Source: Streptomyces sp. MUM 203J
GTDB taxonomy: Bacteria > Actinomycetota > Actinomycetes > Streptomycetales > Streptomycetaceae
Assembly: GCF_022414595.1 (NCBI RefSeq)
Contig: NZ_JADWYO010000037.1
Coordinates: 1 to 62,066, forward strand
Length of the DNA: 62,066 bases
Direction: 5' to 3'
Shown one piece after another: positions 51,858 to 60,213 of the stretch (the stretch's first letter is position 1; the number at the start of each line of letters is the position of its first letter). The notes under the pieces were generated by a model. That model saw only the letters and a program-made list of their open reading frames with translations, had not been told where the DNA came from and ran no database searches. Position numbers and translations under genes: made by a program.

Positions 51858-52217
51858 ATGCCCGAGGACACCTCTGCGCGGTGGAGCCTCGTCCCTTGGC
51901 TGCGCCGCCGCAAGCCGACCCCGCCCCGGCCCCCGGGTCCGGTACCGCCCTCCGCGTCGGCGGCCGAACCGGACCACACCGGTGGCGGCCGCGCCGTCCC
52001 GCCACCGGCCTCCGCCCCGGCGCCCGGTTCCGAGTCGGCGTCCGCCTCGACGCGGACCTCACAGCCCGGGCCGCCATCCGCCACGGCGGGGCCTTCCGGC
52101 CCGGAGCCGTCGCCGGATGCGGAGGCACGGCCGTCCTCCACCGGGGCGCGGGTGGCCCCGGCCCCACGGCTGCGGCGGCAGCCCGAGGACGACGCCTCCG
52201 TCTACCCGCTCTTCTGA
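51858..52217 (+). CDS. Proline-rich small protein with DUF5989-like ends
   Basis: 119 aa with a clear GAGGAG site. The start 'ARWSLVPWLRRRKPTPP' and end 'DDASVYPLF' resemble the two ends of the ~50-aa DUF5989 proteins ('W..LR.RKK...' and '...YTLF'). DUF5989 genes usually lie between a carbamoyltransferase and an SxtJ gene. Here the middle, where DUF5989 has a membrane helix, is ~85 residues of Pro, Ala, Ser, Gly and Glu, probably disordered. There are no Cys or membrane segments. It lies 1 nt upstream of carbamoyltransferase 2. The family link is my inference from the end motifs and gene order. Confidence 0.65.
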   Translation: MPEDTSARWSLVPWLRRRKPTPPRPPGPVPPSASAAEPDHTGGGRAVPPPASAPAPGSESASASTRTSQPGPPSATAGPSGPEPSPDAEARPSSTGARVAPAPRLRRQPEDDASVYPLF

Positions 52218-52218
52218 C

Positions 52219-54087
52219 GTGGGCCGTTCAGCCGGCAGCCACGCCGACACCGACGGGCCGGTCCTCGGTATCTCCGCCTACTACCACGACAGCGCGGCGG
52301 CCCTGGTGGCCGGCGGAGTCCCGGTCGCGGCGGCACAGGAGGAGCGCTTCACCCGGCGCCGCCACGATCCGGGCTTCCCGGCGCAGGCCGTCGACTACTG
52401 CCTGGCGGAGGCCGGGCTGCGTCTGGACGACCTCGCGGCCATCGCGTTCCACGAGGACCCGGCGCTCAAGTTCCGCCGGGTCCTGGCCACCTGGCTGGCC
52501 ACGGCCCCGCACGGCTTCCCCGTGTTCCGCCGGACGTTTCCGCAGTGGACGGCCTGGAAACGCCGGGCCCTCGACGACGTACGGGCACGGCTGCGGGACC
52601 GGGCGCGAGGATCGCTTCCGCCCGTGGTGGCACACCGCCACCACGCCTCGCACGCCGCGTCGGCGTTCCACCCGAGCCCCTACCCGACCGCGGCGGTGCT
52701 GTGTGTCGACGGCGTCGGGGAGTGGGCGACGACGACCCTCTGGCACGGCAGGGGCACCGGGCTGACTCCCCTCGCGGAGCTGCGCTTCCCGCACTCGCTG
52801 GGCCTGCTCTACTCGGCGTTCACCTACTTCTGCGGCTTCAAGGTCGACTCGGGCGAGTACAAGCTGATGGGGCTCGCCCCCTACGGCACACCCCGGTACG
52901 CGCCGCTCATCCGCGAGCGCCTGATCGACGTCCGTCCGGACGGCTCCTTTCGGCTGGACCTGCGGTACTTCACCTTCCAGTACGGGCTGACCATGGTCGG
53001 GCGGGCCTTCGAGGAACTGTTCGGAGGCCCTCGCCGGCTCCCCGAAGGCCCGCTGACGGAGCGCGAGTTCGACCTGGCCGCCTCCGTGCAGCAGGTCACC
53101 GAGGAGGTGGTGCTGCGGCTGGCCCGTACCGCGCTGCGGCGCACCGGGGAGCGGCGGCTGTGCCTGGCGGGCGGGGTGGCCCTCAACTGTGTCGCCAACG
53201 GCCGGATACTGGCCGAGGGGGTCTGCGACGAGCTGTGGGTGCAGCCCGCCGCCGGAGACGCGGGCGGCGCGCTGGGCGCGGCCCTGGCCGAGTCGCACCG
53301 CCGGGGCGCGCCCCGGGCCCACGTGGAGCGCGGTACGGACGCCATGGCGGGTGCGCTGCTGGGCCCCGGCTACCCGGCCGGGCGCATCGCCGCGTTCCTG
53401 GACGGCCGGGGCGCCCCGGCCACCAGGCTGCCGGGGCCGGAACTGGCGGCCCGGGTCGCGGCGGAGCTGGCCGACGGCAAGGTGGTGGGCTGGTTCCAGG
53501 GCCGGATGGAGTTCGGGCCGCGGGCCCTGGGCAACCGGTCGATCCTCGCGGACCCGCGCGATCCGGCCATGCAGTCCACGCTCAACCTCAAGACCAAGTT
53601 CCGCGAGTCCTTTCGCCCGTTCGCGCCGGCGGTGCTCGCGGAGGAGGCCGGAGACTGGTTCGACCTCCCGCAGGAGAGCCCCTACATGCTGCTGACCGCG
53701 CAGGTCGCCGCGGCGCGGCGGCGGGAGGAAGAGGCGCCCGCCGCAGGGGTGACCGGCCTGGACCTGCTGCGGGTACCGCGCTCCACGATCCCCGCGGTGA
53801 CCCATGTCGACGGGTCGGCGCGGGTACAGACCGTGACCGCCGACCACAACGCGCGGTTTCACGCGCTCCTCACGGCCTTCCGGGACCGGACCGGCTGCCC
53901 CGTGCTGGTGAACACCTCCTTCAACGTGCGGGGCGAGCCGATCGTGCGCACTCCCGGGGAGGCGTACGCCTGCTTCATGCGCACCCGGATCGATCTGCTG
54001 GTCCTCGGCGACTTCCTGCTGGACAAGCGGGAGCAGCCGGAGTGGCGGGAGGAGGACGACTGGCGTGCGGCGATCCCGATGGACTGA
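52219..54087 (+). CDS. O-carbamoyltransferase 2 (SxtI/NodU family)
   Basis: 622 aa. It has 'GISAYYHDSAAALV' at the start, 'AAQEERFTRRRHDPGFP', the HHxxHA motif as 'AHRHHASHAASAFHPS', 'VDSGEYKLMGLAPYG', 'LAGGVALNCVANGRI', 'MEFGPRALGNRSILADPR' and 'CPVLVNTSFNVRGEPIV'. This is the classic family pattern, closer to NodU/SxtI than the first copy. GTG 52219 is 1 nt after the upstream stop. It should O-carbamoylate a hydroxyl. With the SGNH protein, the Pro-rich protein and the SxtJ-like protein it forms the recurring carbamoyltransferase/DUF5989/SxtJ gene set, here linked to a peptide cluster. Confidence 0.92.
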   Translation: MGRSAGSHADTDGPVLGISAYYHDSAAALVAGGVPVAAAQEERFTRRRHDPGFPAQAVDYCLAEAGLRLDDLAAIAFHEDPALKFRRVLATWLATAPHGFPVFRRTFPQWTAWKRRALDDVRARLRDRARGSLPPVVAHRHHASHAASAFHPSPYPTAAVLCVDGVGEWATTTLWHGRGTGLTPLAELRFPHSLGLLYSAFTYFCGFKVDSGEYKLMGLAPYGTPRYAPLIRERLIDVRPDGSFRLDLRYFTFQYGLTMVGRAFEELFGGPRRLPEGPLTEREFDLAASVQQVTEEVVLRLARTALRRTGERRLCLAGGVALNCVANGRILAEGVCDELWVQPAAGDAGGALGAALAESHRRGAPRAHVERGTDAMAGALLGPGYPAGRIAAFLDGRGAPATRLPGPELAARVAAELADGKVVGWFQGRMEFGPRALGNRSILADPRDPAMQSTLNLKTKFRESFRPFAPAVLAEEAGDWFDLPQESPYMLLTAQVAAARRREEEAPAAGVTGLDLLRVPRSTIPAVTHVDGSARVQTVTADHNARFHALLTAFRDRTGCPVLVNTSFNVRGEPIVRTPGEAYACFMRTRIDLLVLGDFLLDKREQPEWREEDDWRAAIPMD

Positions 54088-54301
54088 GGGGCGCGGACGG
54101 CCGGGGCACCTGGCCCTGGCGCTCCTGTACTACGCGGTACTGACGCCTGCCGGGGCGTGCGTGCGGCTGCTACGGGACCCCCTGCACCGGGACTGGGACG
54201 CCGGGTGCCCGACGTACCTGGTCTTCCTCCCTGCCCCGGCCCGTCCCGAAGCCGGGGGTGCCGCCCCCGGGCGCCCGCGCCGCACCCGCCGGGAGAGCTG
54301 A
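54065..54301 (+). CDS. SxtJ-like small membrane protein
   Basis: 78 aa starting at GTG 54065 inside the end of the carbamoyltransferase gene (23-nt overlap). One membrane helix, 'LALALLYYAVLTPAGACVRL', is followed by 'RDPLHRDWDAGCPTYLV'. The 'TP.G...R...DPL...D....SY' pattern matches the C-terminal half of SxtJ proteins, which are ~100-130 aa with two helices, so this copy is short. The tail is Pro/Arg-rich. SxtJ has no known activity; it travels with NodU-type carbamoyltransferases, including in saxitoxin clusters. It is probably the last gene of the operon. Confidence 0.6.
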   Translation: MRRSRWTEGRGRPGHLALALLYYAVLTPAGACVRLLRDPLHRDWDAGCPTYLVFLPAPARPEAGGAAPGRPRRTRRES

Positions 54302-54429
54302 GTCCGGCTGGACCCGTCTCTTCGGGCCGTCCGGCGTGTGAGGGCGAGCGCCGTCCGGGTCCGGGGCGGAGTCCCGGCTCGTCCGAGGGGCGGGGCAGCC
54401 CCTCGGACGGCTTGCGTCTGTCCCGCCAG

Positions 54430-55071
54430 CTATCCGTCGCCGCTCCGCAGGGCCACGCGGATGTCCACCACACCCTCGACCGCCCGCACCGCCCGTGCCA
54501 GCAACGGCGCCGACGACGGCTCCGGCAGCCTGCCGCCGAGCGTCACCACCCCGTTCTCGACCGACACCCGCACATCTGCCCCACGCGGGAGCTCGGACAG
54601 CACCGTCTCCCGGACCTCCGCCGCGATGTCCTCGTCCGAGCGCAGGAACACCTTCAGCAGGTCGCCCCGGCTGACCACGCCCTCCAGCATCCCGAGCCGG
54701 TCCACCACCGGCAGCCGCTTGACGTGCCGCCGGGCCATGATCCGTGCCGCCTCCGCGATCGGCGCGTCCGCGTGGACGGTCACGGCCGGACTCGTCATGA
54801 GATCCTCGGCGTACACCGCGTCCGCCTTGGCCACGCGGGCGAACGGCCGTCCGTCCGGGACTGCGGCGTCCTCCTCCCGGTACCCCTCCTTGAGCAGGAG
54901 GTCCGCCTCGGAGACCACGCCGATCACCCGCCCCTCGCCCGCGAGCACAGGCAGGGCGCTCACCTCCCACTGGCTCATCAGCTCGACGATCTCCTTGTAC
55001 GACGCACGGCTGCCCACGGCCACCGCCGTCTGGGTCATCACGTCGCTCACGACACGGGGTGCTGCGCTCAT
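54430..55071 (-). CDS. CBS-pair plus BON domain protein
   Basis: 213 aa. Two CBS motifs ('VVSDVMTQTAVAV' to 'VIGVVSEADLL', and 'YAEDLMTSPAVTVHADAPIA' to 'LEGVVSRGDLLKVFLRSD') are followed by a BON domain ('VRETVLSELPRGADVRVSVE' and 'GVVTLGGRL'). CBS pairs bind adenine nucleotides and BON may bind membranes or ligands. ATG 55071 has a perfect GAGGAGG site. Paralogous to the protein at 61059-61730; such proteins are frequent in the hypoxia/dormancy regions of actinomycetes. The partner is unknown. Confidence 0.9.
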   Translation of the reverse strand: MSAAPRVVSDVMTQTAVAVGSRASYKEIVELMSQWEVSALPVLAGEGRVIGVVSEADLLLKEGYREEDAAVPDGRPFARVAKADAVYAEDLMTSPAVTVHADAPIAEAARIMARRHVKRLPVVDRLGMLEGVVSRGDLLKVFLRSDEDIAAEVRETVLSELPRGADVRVSVENGVVTLGGRLPEPSSAPLLARAVRAVEGVVDIRVALRSGDG

Positions 55072-55181
55072 GAGAACCTCCTCGGCCGCTTCGCCTCCAT
55101 TACCACCCTGCCCCGGCGCGGCGAGTTGCTGAAGGGCCTCCCTGCCGTGGAGGAGCGCCGAACGGCCCTCTTCGCCCGCGC

Positions 55182-56609
55182 TCAGCCGACCGCCGCGCCG
55201 AACCACCTCGGCAGCCGCGCCTCCAGCTCCCGCTGATCCGCACCGGCCCACGCCACGTGGCCGTCCGGCCGCAGCAGCACCGCGGGCACGTCCAGGTCCT
55301 CGCTCACGTCGACGACGTGATCGACCCGGTCCGCCCAGCCCGCCACCGAGAGCCGCCCGGTCTGGTCGAGCAGCAGCCCCCGCCCGCCGCGCATCAGCTC
55401 GTACAGGCGGCCCCGCCCCAGCGCCACGTCCCGCATCCGGCGGCCGAGCAGCGGGTGGCCCTCACCGAAGTCGTAGCGGACCCCGATCGCGGTGACCTTC
55501 TCGATCAGGCGCCGGTTCACCTCCTCGACTTCCATCAGCTCCGACAGCAGCCGGCGCAGCGCCCAGGCACCCGGACCGGGGGACAGCAGCGCCATCTGCG
55601 CGCGGGTGTTGTCCAGCACGTCGGCGGCCACCGGGTGCCGCTCGGAGTGGTAGCTGTCCAGCAGCCCCTCCGGCGCCCGGCCCGCGACCTCGGCGGCCAG
55701 CTTCCAGCCCAGGTTGAACGCGTCCTGGATGCCGAGGTTCAGGCCCTGCCCGCCGGTCGGCGGATGGATGTGCGCCGCGTCGCCGGCCAGCAGCACCCGG
55801 CCGACCCGGTAGCGCTCGGCCTGCCGAGTGGCGTCCCCGAAGCGGGAGAGCCATCGCGGCGAGTGCACCCCGAAGTCGGTTCCGGCGACCGCCCGCAGCT
55901 GCCGCCTGAACGCGTCGAGGGACGGCGGGACCGAACGGTCCTCGGCCACGCCCTCGGCGGGCACGATCACCCGGTACACGCCGTCTCCGAGCGGCATGGC
56001 GCCGAACCGCACATGCGTCTTGCGGACTTCGGCCGTCACCGCGGCCAGCGTCTCCGGATCCGCGGTCAGTTCCATCTCTCCCAGCAGCGTGTCGACTCTG
56101 GCGGGCTCGCCGGGGAAACCGACGCCCAGCAGCCTGCGCACCGTGCTGCGCCCGCCGTCGCAGCCGACCAGATAGCGCGACCGCAGCAGCGTGCCGTCGG
56201 CCGCCTCGGCGGTCACCCCCCGGTCGTCCTGGCTCAGCCCGACGAGTTCACAGCCGCGCCGGACCTCGGCGCCGGCCTCGACGGCGTGCTCGGCCAGCAG
56301 CCGCTCGACGACAGGCTGCCGGATGCCGAGGATGTAGCCGTGGGCGGTGTCCAGCCGCTCGGGAGCCGGTTTGGTGATGCCGGCGAAGACCCCGCCGACC
56401 GGGTACCGCGTGCCGAGCGCGAGGAACCGCTCCAGCAGACCGCGCTGGTCCATCACCTCGATGCTGCGCACATGCAGACCGAGCGCGCGCACGGACGCGG
56501 ACGGCTCCGGGTCCCTCTCCAGCACGAGCACCCGCACGCCGTGCAGCCGCAGTTCGGCGGCCAGCATCAAGCCGGTCGGTCCGCCGCCGACGATGATGAC
56601 GTCTTGCAT
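55182..56609 (-). CDS. rox: Rifampicin monooxygenase Rox (FAD-dependent)
   Basis: 475 aa class-A flavin monooxygenase that hydroxylates and linearises rifamycins. The FAD motif is 'VIIVGGGPTGLMLAAELRLHG'-type (GxGxxG at residues 8-13). Then come 'VRALGLHVRSIEVMDQRGLL', the Rox-like 'YPVGGVFAGITKPAPERLD', 'LVGCDGGRSTVRRLLG' (DG motif) and 'LLAGDAAHIHPPTGGQGLNL' (GD motif). The 'GDAAHIHPP' and overall pattern match Rox enzymes. Fifty-six bases upstream of its ATG lies a rifamycin-associated element, which independently supports the substrate. Confers rifampicin inactivation in relatives. Confidence 0.88.
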   Translation of the reverse strand: MQDVIIVGGGPTGLMLAAELRLHGVRVLVLERDPEPSASVRALGLHVRSIEVMDQRGLLERFLALGTRYPVGGVFAGITKPAPERLDTAHGYILGIRQPVVERLLAEHAVEAGAEVRRGCELVGLSQDDRGVTAEAADGTLLRSRYLVGCDGGRSTVRRLLGVGFPGEPARVDTLLGEMELTADPETLAAVTAEVRKTHVRFGAMPLGDGVYRVIVPAEGVAEDRSVPPSLDAFRRQLRAVAGTDFGVHSPRWLSRFGDATRQAERYRVGRVLLAGDAAHIHPPTGGQGLNLGIQDAFNLGWKLAAEVAGRAPEGLLDSYHSERHPVAADVLDNTRAQMALLSPGPGAWALRRLLSELMEVEEVNRRLIEKVTAIGVRYDFGEGHPLLGRRMRDVALGRGRLYELMRGGRGLLLDQTGRLSVAGWADRVDHVVDVSEDLDVPAVLLRPDGHVAWAGADQRELEARLPRWFGAAVG

Positions 56610-56665
56610 GAACAGCCCCCGTTTTCGCAGGTCCTGGCTTCGGCCGACGATTCTGCGCCACCACC

Positions 56666-56685
56666 GGGGCCTTGCCGCAAGCCCC
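56666..56685 (-). promoter_or_regulatory. Rifamycin-associated element (RAE) upstream of rox
   Basis: GGGGCCTTGCCGCAAGCCCC is a near-perfect inverted repeat whose reverse complement matches the RAE consensus I recall (GGGGCTTGCGGCAAGGCCCC) found before rifampicin-inactivating genes in actinomycetes. It lies in the rox promoter region and should mediate rifamycin-inducible expression. Confidence 0.8.
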
Positions 56686-56850
56686 CTGGTGAGCTATACG
56701 TTGAGAGTGGCGAGGAGTGCGGGACTTCTTGCCCTTCCTTCTGGCACGGGCCTGCCTGGCCCCGCCATCGGGGACCTGCGGCCCTCCGCCCATCCCGCGC
56801 GGGCCGCCACGCTGGGCGTGTCGTACCGCCCGCGATCAGGAGGTCCCCGC

Positions 56851-57762
56851 ATGTCCCGTCCCGTCACCGTCGGTCTCGACGGTTCCCGAGAGAGTCTCGC
56901 CGCCGTCGAATGGGCCGCGCGAGAGGCCGGTACCCGAGGTGTGCCGCTGCGGCTGCTCCACGTGGGGGACCTCGGACCGGACGTGCACACTCCGGTCGTC
57001 AGCCCCGGCACCCGGCGCCACTGGACCGAGCGCATCCCGCGCGAGACGGCGGAGCGGGTGCGCAAGGACCACCCGGACCTGGAGGTCGAGCCCCGGTGGC
57101 TGCCCGGCGACCCCGCCGAGGTCCTCTGCGAGGCCGCCGAGGCCGCCGAGCTGCTGGTCGTCGGATCCCGGGGGCTCGGCGCCCTCGCCGGCTTCATCAC
57201 CGGCTCCGTGTCCCTGCCCCTGGTGGCCCGCAGCGGGCGGCCGGTCGTCCTGGTCCGCGCGGGCGGAGCCGACGGGCCCGTCGGCGGGGTGTCGGCCGCG
57301 GCGGACGACACCCGTACCGGCCCCGGCCCCGCCGACGGCCGGGTCGTGCTCGGCGTGGACATCGACCACCCCTGCGACGAACTGCTGGAGTTCGCGTTCG
57401 CCCACGCCGACCGGCACCGCACGGCACTCCACGTGGTGCACGACTGGCACCTCCCGATGCTGTACGGCCCCGAGCCGGTGGCGCCCGCGGTCGCGCTCCA
57501 GGAGGAACTGGCCGCCGCGAAGAACGAGGCGCTGGCGCAGTCGGTGCGGGGGTGGAGCCACAGGTACCCCGACGTCGAGGTGACCCACGACTGCCGCCTG
57601 GGCCGCCCCGTGCCGCATCTGCTGAAGGCCGGCCGCGGCGCCGGGCTCGTCGTGGTCGGCCGCCGCAGGAGGCGTGCGCGTTTCGGCGCACACCTCGGGT
57701 CCGTCACCCACGCGGTCCTCCACCACTGCGAAGCCCCCGTGGCCGTCGTCCCCCACGACTGA
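56851..57762 (+). CDS. Tandem universal stress protein (UspA family)
   Basis: 303 aa made of two Usp domains. Domain 1 begins 'VTVGLDGSRESLAAVEWAA' and ends with the ATP-binding 'LLVVGSRGLGALAGFITGSV'. Domain 2 begins 'VVLGVDIDHPCDELLEFAF' and ends 'LVVVGRRRRRARFGAHLGSV'. The 'G-x2-G-x9-GS' signature is intact in domain 1 and altered in domain 2 (GRRRRRARFGAHLGS), so nucleotide binding may differ. ATG 56851 has AGGAGGT. It is a likely part of a hypoxia or stress module with pyruvate formate-lyase downstream. Confidence 0.92.
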   Translation: MSRPVTVGLDGSRESLAAVEWAAREAGTRGVPLRLLHVGDLGPDVHTPVVSPGTRRHWTERIPRETAERVRKDHPDLEVEPRWLPGDPAEVLCEAAEAAELLVVGSRGLGALAGFITGSVSLPLVARSGRPVVLVRAGGADGPVGGVSAAADDTRTGPGPADGRVVLGVDIDHPCDELLEFAFAHADRHRTALHVVHDWHLPMLYGPEPVAPAVALQEELAAAKNEALAQSVRGWSHRYPDVEVTHDCRLGRPVPHLLKAGRGAGLVVVGRRRRRARFGAHLGSVTHAVLHHCEAPVAVVPHD

Positions 57763-57945
57763 CCCGCCCCCCGGCCGGTCCGCAGGACCAACGGCCCCCG
57801 CCAGGCCGGGACACGAGGCCGGACGGCGGCTCCACCGAGTCCCCGGGGCCCTGGGGGCGGAGGCCGCCGGACGGCGACCATCAAGGACAGGCGGGCGTCG
57901 GCGCACCCGGCGAGGCGCCCCGTGACCGACCGTACGGAGGCGGAG

Positions 57946-60213
57946 ATGACCCTGACGGAACAGGTGCCGACCCAGGAGAGGCGGACCGGCCGGGCATGGG
58001 CGGGCTTCGAGGGGAGGAGCTGGCGCGAGCGGATCGACGTTCGCGACTTCATCCAGGACAACTACACCCCGTACGAGGGAGGCTCCGGTTTCCTGTCCGG
58101 CCCGACCGAGCGGACCCGCGCGGTGTGGGGGAAGATCACCGCGCTGTTCCCGGAGGAGCGCCGCAAGGGCGTCCTCGACGTCGATACGGCCACCCCCTCC
58201 ACCATCACCTCGCACGCCCCCGGCTACATCGACCGCGACCGCGAACTGATCGTCGGGCTGCAGACGGACGCCCCGCTGAAGCGCGCGATCATGCCCAACG
58301 GCGGGCTCCGCATGGTGCAGAGCAGCCTGCGTGCCTACGGCCGCGAGCCGGACCCCTTCGTCACCCGGGTCTTCGGGACCTACCGCAAGACCCACAACGA
58401 CGGGGTGTTCGACGCCTACACCCCCCAGATGCGCGCCGCCCGCAGGTCCGGCATCATCACCGGCCTCCCGGACGCCTACGGGCGCGGCCGGATCATCGGG
58501 GACTACCGCCGCGTCGCGCTCTACGGCGTGGACCGCCTCATCGAGGCCAAGCGGGCCGAGCGCGCCGCCCTCGATGCCCGGAGCTCCACCGAGGACGTCA
58601 TCCGGGACCGCGAGGAACTGGCCGAGCAGATCCGCGCCCTGGAGGAGCTCACCCGCATGGCGGCCGGATACGGCTGCGACGTCTCCCGGCCGGCCGCCAC
58701 CGCCCACGAGGCCGTGCAGTGGCTGTACCTCGGCTACCTCGCGGCCGTGAAGGAGCAGAACGGCGCGGCCATGTCCCTCGGCCGTACCTCCACCTTCCTC
58801 GACGTGTACCTGGAGCGGGACCTCGCCTCCGGGCTCATCGACGAGAGCCGTGCACAGGAGCTGATCGACGACTTCGTCATCAAGCTCCGCATCGTGCGCT
58901 TCCTGCGCACCCCCGAGTACGACGAGCTGTTCTCCGGGGACCCCACGTGGGTGACCGAGTCCATCGGAGGCATCGGCACCGACGGCCGTCCCCTGGTCAC
59001 CCGCACCTCCTTCCGGTTCCTGCAGACGCTCTACAACCTCGGCCCCGCTCCCGAACCGAACCTGACCGTGCTCTGGTCCCCCCGGCTCCCCGAGGCCTTC
59101 AAGCGCTTCTGCGCGCGGGTCTCCGTCGACACCAGCTCGATCCAGTACGAGTCCGACGAACTCACCCGTCCCCGCACCGGCGACGACACGGCAATAGCCT
59201 GCTGTGTCTCCGCCATGGCCGTGGGCCGCCAGATGCAGTTCTTCGGGGCCCGCGTCAATCTCGCCAAGGCCCTGCTGTACGCGATCAACGGAGGCCGGGA
59301 CGAGATGACGGGCGAGCAGGTCGCCCCGCCCACACCTCCGCTGACCGGACGGTACCTCGACCACGACGAGCTGGCCGCCGCGTACGACCGCGTCCTCGAC
59401 TGGCTCGCGGAGACCTACGTCGACGCCCTGAACGTCATTCACTACATGCACGACAAGTACGCCTACGAGCGGCTGGAGATGGCACTGCACGACCACCCCG
59501 TGCAGCGGTCCCTGGCCTGCGGCGTCGCGGGCCTCTCCGTGGCCGCCGACAGCCTCTCGGCCGTGAGGCACGCCCGCGTGCGGGTGATCCGCGACGACAC
59601 GGGTCTGGCCGTCGACTACGAGACCGAGGGCGAGTACCCGGCCTACGGCAACAACGACGACCGTGCCGACGGCATCGCGGCCGGTCTCGTCCGCTCCTTC
59701 ATGGCGAAGCTGCGGCGCCACCCGGCGTACCGGGGAGCGGAGCACACCCAGTCGGTCCTCACCATCACGTCCAACGTGGTCTACGGCAGGCACACGGGCA
59801 GCACGCCCGACGGCCGCCGCGCCGGGCAGCCCTTCGCTCCGGGCGCCAACCCGATGAACGGACGGGACCTCCACGGGATGGCGGCCTCGGCCCTGTCCGT
59901 CGCGAAGATCCCGTACGACGAGGCCCGCGACGGCATCTCCCTCACCTCGACCGTCACACCCGACGGGCTCGGCCGCGACGAGGAGGACCGGGCACAGCAC
60001 CTGGCGGGACTGCTCGACGCGTACACGGCGTCCGGCGGCTTCCACCTGAACGTCAACGTCCTGGACCGGGACACCCTGGAGGACGCCATGGAACACCCGG
60101 AGAAGTATCCGGACCTGACCATCCGTGTGTCCGGATACGCCGTCAACTTCGTACGGCTCACCCGCGAACAGCAGCGGGACGTCATCAGCCGCACCTTCCA
60201 CGAGGCGACGTGA
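57946..60213 (+). CDS. pflB: Pyruvate formate-lyase (glycyl radical enzyme)
   Basis: 755 aa. Converts pyruvate and CoA to acetyl-CoA and formate, anaerobically. The adjacent catalytic Cys pair is C419/C420 ('IACCVS') and the glycyl radical site is G730 ('RVSGYAVNFVRL'), nearly the same numbering as the E. coli enzyme. N-terminal blocks 'FIQDNYTPYEGGSGFLSGPT' and 'GLQTDAPLKRAIMPNGG' are PFL-specific rather than glycerol dehydratase-like. ATG 57946 has GGAGG 6 nt upstream; the GTG at 57922 is less likely. The stop overlaps the activase start. An O2-sensitive fermentative enzyme is unusual in a mainly aerobic Streptomyces. Confidence 0.95.
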   Translation: MTLTEQVPTQERRTGRAWAGFEGRSWRERIDVRDFIQDNYTPYEGGSGFLSGPTERTRAVWGKITALFPEERRKGVLDVDTATPSTITSHAPGYIDRDRELIVGLQTDAPLKRAIMPNGGLRMVQSSLRAYGREPDPFVTRVFGTYRKTHNDGVFDAYTPQMRAARRSGIITGLPDAYGRGRIIGDYRRVALYGVDRLIEAKRAERAALDARSSTEDVIRDREELAEQIRALEELTRMAAGYGCDVSRPAATAHEAVQWLYLGYLAAVKEQNGAAMSLGRTSTFLDVYLERDLASGLIDESRAQELIDDFVIKLRIVRFLRTPEYDELFSGDPTWVTESIGGIGTDGRPLVTRTSFRFLQTLYNLGPAPEPNLTVLWSPRLPEAFKRFCARVSVDTSSIQYESDELTRPRTGDDTAIACCVSAMAVGRQMQFFGARVNLAKALLYAINGGRDEMTGEQVAPPTPPLTGRYLDHDELAAAYDRVLDWLAETYVDALNVIHYMHDKYAYERLEMALHDHPVQRSLACGVAGLSVAADSLSAVRHARVRVIRDDTGLAVDYETEGEYPAYGNNDDRADGIAAGLVRSFMAKLRRHPAYRGAEHTQSVLTITSNVVYGRHTGSTPDGRRAGQPFAPGANPMNGRDLHGMAASALSVAKIPYDEARDGISLTSTVTPDGLGRDEEDRAQHLAGLLDAYTASGGFHLNVNVLDRDTLEDAMEHPEKYPDLTIRVSGYAVNFVRLTREQQRDVISRTFHEAT

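Noticed and set aside
56836..60201. 1121-aa minus-strand open frame over usp and pfl
   Set aside because: Antisense shadow of two clearly identified genes; no motifs.
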